Below are positions 5,627 to 8,568 of a DNA stretch of 8,568 nt, one piece after another. Below the pieces are notes generated by a model. That model worked only from the letters and a program-made list of their open reading frames with translations. It ran no database searches and was not told the origin of the DNA. Position numbers and translations under genes: made by a program. The DNA comes from Nitrospiraceae bacterium (lineage in GTDB: Bacteria > Nitrospirota > Nitrospiria > Nitrospirales > Nitrospiraceae). Where the stretch lies: positions 1 through 8,568 of the forward strand of contig JAABQN010000076.1 of NCBI GenBank assembly GCA_011391455.1, in the 5' to 3' direction. Each line of letters opens with the position of its first letter. Within the stretch, counting starts at the first letter, position 1.

Positions 5627-6625
5627 TTACAGCATTGCCTCCGCTCCACCGGCGCCGGCGATGACGATGCGCCCTTCTTCTTCAAGTTTCCGGCAGACTT
5701 TGAGTATATTCTGCTGCGCCTTCTCGACATCCGCCACCTTCATCGGTCCCCTTGCCTCCATATCGTCTTTCAACATCTCCGACGCCCGGCTCGACATATT
5801 TTTCAGGAACTTCTCCTTGGTTTCCGGGCTCGCGCCACGCAATGCCACAGGAAGATCTTCCTTGCTGACCTCTTTCATGAGCTCTTGCATGCCACGGCCG
5901 TCGAGCTTAATCAGATCGTCGAAGACGAACATCAACCCTCGGATCGTATCGGCCAATTGCTGATCACGTTCGGCGATTTTCGACATGATGCCCCCCTCCG
6001 TCGCTTTGTCGAGGGTTGTTAGAATATTCGCGGCCGCCTCAGCGCCTCCAACGCTCGTTGCACGAGTGCCCGTATTCGCAACGAGTGAACTCTGCAACGC
6101 ATCGCTAAGTTCCTCCAGCACGCTCGGCTGCAAGTCCTCCATCGTCGCGAGGCGCAAGGCGACATCCGCTCGAAGGGATTCAGGTAAGTCGGCCATGACG
6201 ACACCGGCCTGATCCGGTTCCATGTGCGCCAGGATCACGGAGATCGTCTGGGGATGCTCGGTCCTGATCATTTGTGAAACGGCCTTGGCATCGACCCACT
6301 TCATTGCGTCGAGCCCCGGATACACCTTGCTGGTCATGGACTCAAGCATGCGGCTGGCTTTTTCAGGACCGAGCGCCTTGGTCAGAATGGTTTTAATGAA
6401 ATCTTTTCCATGGAATGATATCTGACCGTTTGCGCTCGCCTTCTCAAATTCATCGATGACGATCGATTCCTCTTCCCTGGTGATATTCGCCGTCGCATTC
6501 ATGGAGGCCCCCAGTCGTCGAATCTCCTTGGGGTCAAGGCTTTGCATCACCAACGCCGCGGCGTCCTCTCCAATGGCTTTCAGGAGAATAGCCGCCTTTT
6601 GCTCGCCGCTGAGTTCCGTGGCCAT
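5627..6625 (-). CDS. fliG: Flagellar motor switch protein FliG
   Basis: FliG forms the rotor ring on the cytoplasmic face of FliF and receives torque from the stator. The 332-residue product is full length. The N-terminal FliF-binding domain (LSGEQKAAILLKAIGEDAAA) is followed by the middle domain with the EHPQT motif (123-127) that contacts FliM and neighbouring FliG. A Gly-Gly linker (VGGAEAAANIL, about 192-202) leads to the C-terminal torque domain at about 230-321 (LMFVFDDLIKLDGRGMQELM, then VALRGASPETKEKFLKNMS, SRASEMLKDDMEARGP). The charged residues of the torque helix (Lys, Arg and Asp/Glu around 270-290) are present. It begins 16 nt after the fliF stop, with GAGG 11 nt before ATG 6625, and ends with a TAA that abuts the fliH ATG. 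Nothing looks degraded. Confidence 0.97.
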   Translation of the reverse strand: MATELSGEQKAAILLKAIGEDAAALVMQSLDPKEIRRLGASMNATANITREEESIVIDEFEKASANGQISFHGKDFIKTILTKALGPEKASRMLESMTSKVYPGLDAMKWVDAKAVSQMIRTEHPQTISVILAHMEPDQAGVVMADLPESLRADVALRLATMEDLQPSVLEELSDALQSSLVANTGTRATSVGGAEAAANILTTLDKATEGGIMSKIAERDQQLADTIRGLMFVFDDLIKLDGRGMQELMKEVSKEDLPVALRGASPETKEKFLKNMSSRASEMLKDDMEARGPMKVADVEKAQQNILKVCRKLEEEGRIVIAGAGGAEAML

Positions 6626-6641
6626 CGCTACATGCGCCTCA

Positions 6642-8210
6642 CTAGCTGGTCTTCAGCCACTGTTTGACAACCAGCGCCGTAGTGTCAGGGTTGCCCCGAG
6701 CCATATCGACGATCTGTGAGCGGGGCCTTCCCGTCAATGACGCTTCGATCTGACTCACCGATGCGGGAAGCGGCGGCGTAGCCCCATCAGCCGATGACCC
6801 GGACGACGACCCGGACGTCCCCAGCATCGACATCAATGGACGCACTACCATGAAGAGGATCAGAAGAAAGAGGCCTCCTCCGACCCCATAGCGGATATAG
6901 GGCGTGAAGGAGTTGGCCGGTTCTGCCGCAGCCTCGATACCCTGCGCTGGAGGCTCTTCCGTCGCGATATCAAATTGCACGTTGGTCACCTGGACTTGAT
7001 CCTGCCGCTCTGCCGAATAGCCCATGGCTTTCTTGACAATCTCTTCGATACGCTTCATGTCCTCTTCAGGCCGTGCCAGATACTTCTTTGCCGTATCGCT
7101 TCCGGCCTTCCCTGCCTCGGACGGCGCAGCCATTTCATAGATACCGTCCACCAGCACCGCCACGGAAAGTTGCTTGATGCTGCCGCTGGATTCCACGACC
7201 CGGGAGACCGTCCGGCTGATTTCGTAGTTGACGGTTTCGTTCTTGGTCTGATTGTTACTCGAACTCGTTTGAGCCGGCTCTTGAACTGTCCCTTCCGGGA
7301 CATTCGACTGGACGCCCGGCACGCCACCGGATACGCCATTGAGCCCATTGGCCTTTTCCTGGCCCCGCTGCTCGCTTCGAACGACTTGACTGTTCGGATC
7401 GTACCGCTCTTCAGTCGTTTCCACCTTGCGGAAGTCGAGAATACTGGACACCCGCACCACGGCTTTATTCAGCCCGACGATTCGTTCCAACATCGTTTGG
7501 ATGCGTGTCTCGATATCCTTTTCAACCGTGCGCTGGTATTCCAGCTGCGACCCTGTGAGTCCCGCTGCGTCGTCGCTGCCGGCTGCCGATGAAAGGAGCC
7601 GTCCATGGCCATCCACCACGGTAACATCCTTGACTTGCAGACCCTCGACACTGCTCGACACGAGGTGGACGATCCCATTTACCTGCGTCTTGGCAAGGGC
7701 TTGTCCATTCCGCAACGACAAGACGACGGACGCGCGCGACCGATTATTCTCATCGTTGGAGAACAAGCGCCGTTCCGGGGTGGCGAGGTGGACGCGGGCC
7801 CGTTCGATCTCCGGCATTTGCGCAATAGTCCGCGCCAGTTCCCCTTGCAACGCACGACGATAATTGAGTTTCTGGACGAAATCGGACATGCCGATCGACG
7901 TTCGATCGAAAATCTCAAAGCCCACACCACCCCCATGGGGAAGCCCCTGGGTGGCCAATTGCAATCGCAATTCATGAACTTGTGCGCTGGGAACCAGGAC
8001 CGTATTGCCGCCTCCGGTCGTCTCATACGGCACTTTTGTCTCTTTCAGCTTATCCACGATTCCTCCCGCATCTTCGGGATTAAGATTCGTGAATAGCACC
8101 TGCATATCGGGCTGTTGCGTCCACAGCGCGATCGCGATGAGACCGGCAATAGAGCCGGCAAGCGCAACCAGAACGATCATGCGTTGATTGATGGAAAACT
8201 TGGATAACAT
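6642..8210 (-). CDS. fliF: Flagellar MS-ring protein FliF
   Basis: FliF builds the membrane-embedded MS ring, the first flagellar structure assembled and the base for FliG and the export gate. The 522-residue product has a first membrane helix at about residues 11-29 (MIVLVALAGSIAGLIAIALW), then the periplasmic ring-building modules (LFTNLNPEDAGGIVDKLKE; HELRLQLATQGLPHGGGVGF; RTIAQMPEIERARVHLATPE). A variable Ser/Gln/Asn-rich insert follows at about 285-325, then the YEISRTVSRVVESSGSIKQL segment, a second membrane helix near 442-457 (VGGGLFLLILFMVVRP), and a C-terminal FliG-binding tail (SQIVDMARGNPDTTALVVKQWL). The start is ATG 8210; AGGAG at 8222-8226 is 11 nt away. An in-frame TTG at 8216 is only 5 nt from the same site and would add two residues, so it cannot be excluded. 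The upstream 178 nt hold a repeat array, unlike the tight junctions downstream. Confidence 0.96.
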   Translation of the reverse strand: MLSKFSINQRMIVLVALAGSIAGLIAIALWTQQPDMQVLFTNLNPEDAGGIVDKLKETKVPYETTGGGNTVLVPSAQVHELRLQLATQGLPHGGGVGFEIFDRTSIGMSDFVQKLNYRRALQGELARTIAQMPEIERARVHLATPERRLFSNDENNRSRASVVLSLRNGQALAKTQVNGIVHLVSSSVEGLQVKDVTVVDGHGRLLSSAAGSDDAAGLTGSQLEYQRTVEKDIETRIQTMLERIVGLNKAVVRVSSILDFRKVETTEERYDPNSQVVRSEQRGQEKANGLNGVSGGVPGVQSNVPEGTVQEPAQTSSSNNQTKNETVNYEISRTVSRVVESSGSIKQLSVAVLVDGIYEMAAPSEAGKAGSDTAKKYLARPEEDMKRIEEIVKKAMGYSAERQDQVQVTNVQFDIATEEPPAQGIEAAAEPANSFTPYIRYGVGGGLFLLILFMVVRPLMSMLGTSGSSSGSSADGATPPLPASVSQIEASLTGRPRSQIVDMARGNPDTTALVVKQWLKTS

Positions 8211-8221
8211 GGGCAATCTTA

Positions 8222-8226
8222 CTCCT
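8222..8226 (-). promoter_or_regulatory. Ribosome binding site of fliF
   Basis: AGGAG on the minus strand is the only strong ribosome site in the fliE-fliF gap. It is 11 nt from ATG 8210 and 5 nt from TTG 8216, so it leaves the choice between these two starts open. Confidence 0.55.
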
Positions 8227-8246
8227 CGCTAGTGGACTGCGGAAAC

Positions 8247-8379
8247 GGTCTATCTCGTCTATCTGGTCTGTTCGGTCTATCTGGTTAGCTCTTTCGCATG
8301 GTTTCTTTCATGCTCAGAATCACACCAACGAACCCGGATAAACCAGATAGACCAGACAGACCGAACAGACTGGCAGACC
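8247..8379. repeat. 9-bp-period inverted array between fliE and fliF
   Basis: Left arm units GGTCTATCT (8247), CGTCTATCT (8256), GGTCTGTTC (8265), GGTCTATCT (8274) face right-arm units GGATAAACC (8336), AGATAGACC (8345), AGACAGACC (8354), GAACAGACT (8363), across a spacer. Bases 8266-8285 and 8351-8370 are complementary at 19 of 20 positions, and the single difference is a G-U pair in the minus-strand RNA. A second register (8256-8286 with 8341-8371) is complementary at 25 of 31. The spacer contains a small hairpin (GCATG 8296-8300, CATGC 8309-8313). There is no U tract after it, so it is not a classical terminator. It sits in an operon gap of 178 nt. Confidence 0.85.
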
Positions 8380-8394
8380 TTTTTCAGCATCCTG

Positions 8395-8568
8395 TCAAAT
8401 CTGCATCCGCTGAATTTCTTCATACGCCGTCACCAGCTTGTTTCTGATCTGCATCATCAGCTGGAAGGACACATCGGCTTCCTGTAAGGCCACCATCGTC
8501 TGATGGATATTCTGTGTCTGGCCTGTCATCAGCGCCTCGGTCGCCTGGCCCGCTTCCAATTGGATATC
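8395..8568 (-). CDS. fliE: Flagellar hook-basal body complex protein FliE (3' part, 5' end outside window)
   Basis: FliE is the junction protein between the MS ring and the proximal rod, and is exported early. The last 57 residues are visible, in frame from the window edge: DIQLEAGQATEALMTGQTQ, then HQTMVALQEADVSFQLMMQI and RNKLVTAYEEIQRMQI, followed by TGA (8397-8395). The pattern Q-M-V-A-L-Q-E-A-D-V-S-F-Q-L-M-M-Q-I-R-N-K-L-V-x-A-Y is the conserved FliE C-terminus. A whole FliE is about 100 residues, so roughly half is shown. Its place just upstream of fliF is the canonical one. Confidence 0.93.
   Translation of the reverse strand, partial: DIQLEAGQATEALMTGQTQNIHQTMVALQEADVSFQLMMQIRNKLVTAYEEIQRMQI

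Noticed and set aside
6975..7592. Plus-strand frame of about 205 codons opposite fliF
   Set aside because: It is the antisense shadow of a well-supported fliF, with no ribosome site or recognisable domain.
8247..8379. CRISPR array
   Set aside because: The 9-bp units are contiguous with no spacers, and the arms are inverted.

Overview
The window holds part of a large flagellar gene cluster. Every gene lies on the minus strand, so transcription runs from high to low coordinates. The order is fliE (3' part only), fliF, fliG, fliH, fliI, fliJ, a motE/ylxF-like gene, fliK, flgD, and possibly the first codons of one more gene at the left edge. This matches the basal-body, export-ATPase and hook block of many bacteria, for example the fliE to ylxF-fliK-flgD run of the Bacillus fla/che operon. 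The DNA is moderately GC-rich and the proteins are Gram-negative-like. Together with the period-9 repeats (tracts that read as Asn-Gln repeats when translated), this makes me lean towards a Nitrospira-like member of the Nitrospirota. That assignment is an inference from recall and was not tested by a search.

Layout from upstream to downstream (right to left): the fliE 3' end (8395-8568); a 178-nt gap filled by a 9-bp-period inverted array; fliF (MS ring); fliG (rotor/switch); fliH fused to an N-terminal response-regulator receiver domain; fliI (export ATPase); fliJ (export stalk/chaperone escort); motE-like membrane protein; an intergenic stretch of about 309 nt with a second inverted array, a probable intrinsic terminator and a weak promoter candidate; fliK (hook-length ruler); and a very short flgD (hook cap). 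Junctions from fliF to motE are tight: fliG-fliH is TAAATG, fliH-fliI overlap by 23 nt, and fliI-fliJ overlap as ATGA. This indicates one translationally coupled operon.

The genes work together. FliF and FliG form the MS ring and the torque-receiving rotor. FliH, FliI and FliJ form the ATPase complex that feeds the flagellar type III export gate. FliE joins the MS ring to the rod. FliK and FlgD are exported to build and measure the hook. The motE-like protein carries a membrane anchor, a coiled coil and an MgtE_N-like helical domain.

Two things stand out. First, FliH carries a complete NtrC-type receiver domain with all phosphorylation residues intact, which would place a phospho-switch on the export ATPase regulator. 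Second, a family of 9-bp-period arrays sits at three gene junctions (fliE/fliF, fliJ/motE, motE/fliK). Two are long inverted repeats. In the motE/fliK hairpin most differences between the arms remain G-U pairs in the sense RNA. The third is a single arm that forms the translation start of motE and is complementary to one arm of the motE/fliK hairpin.
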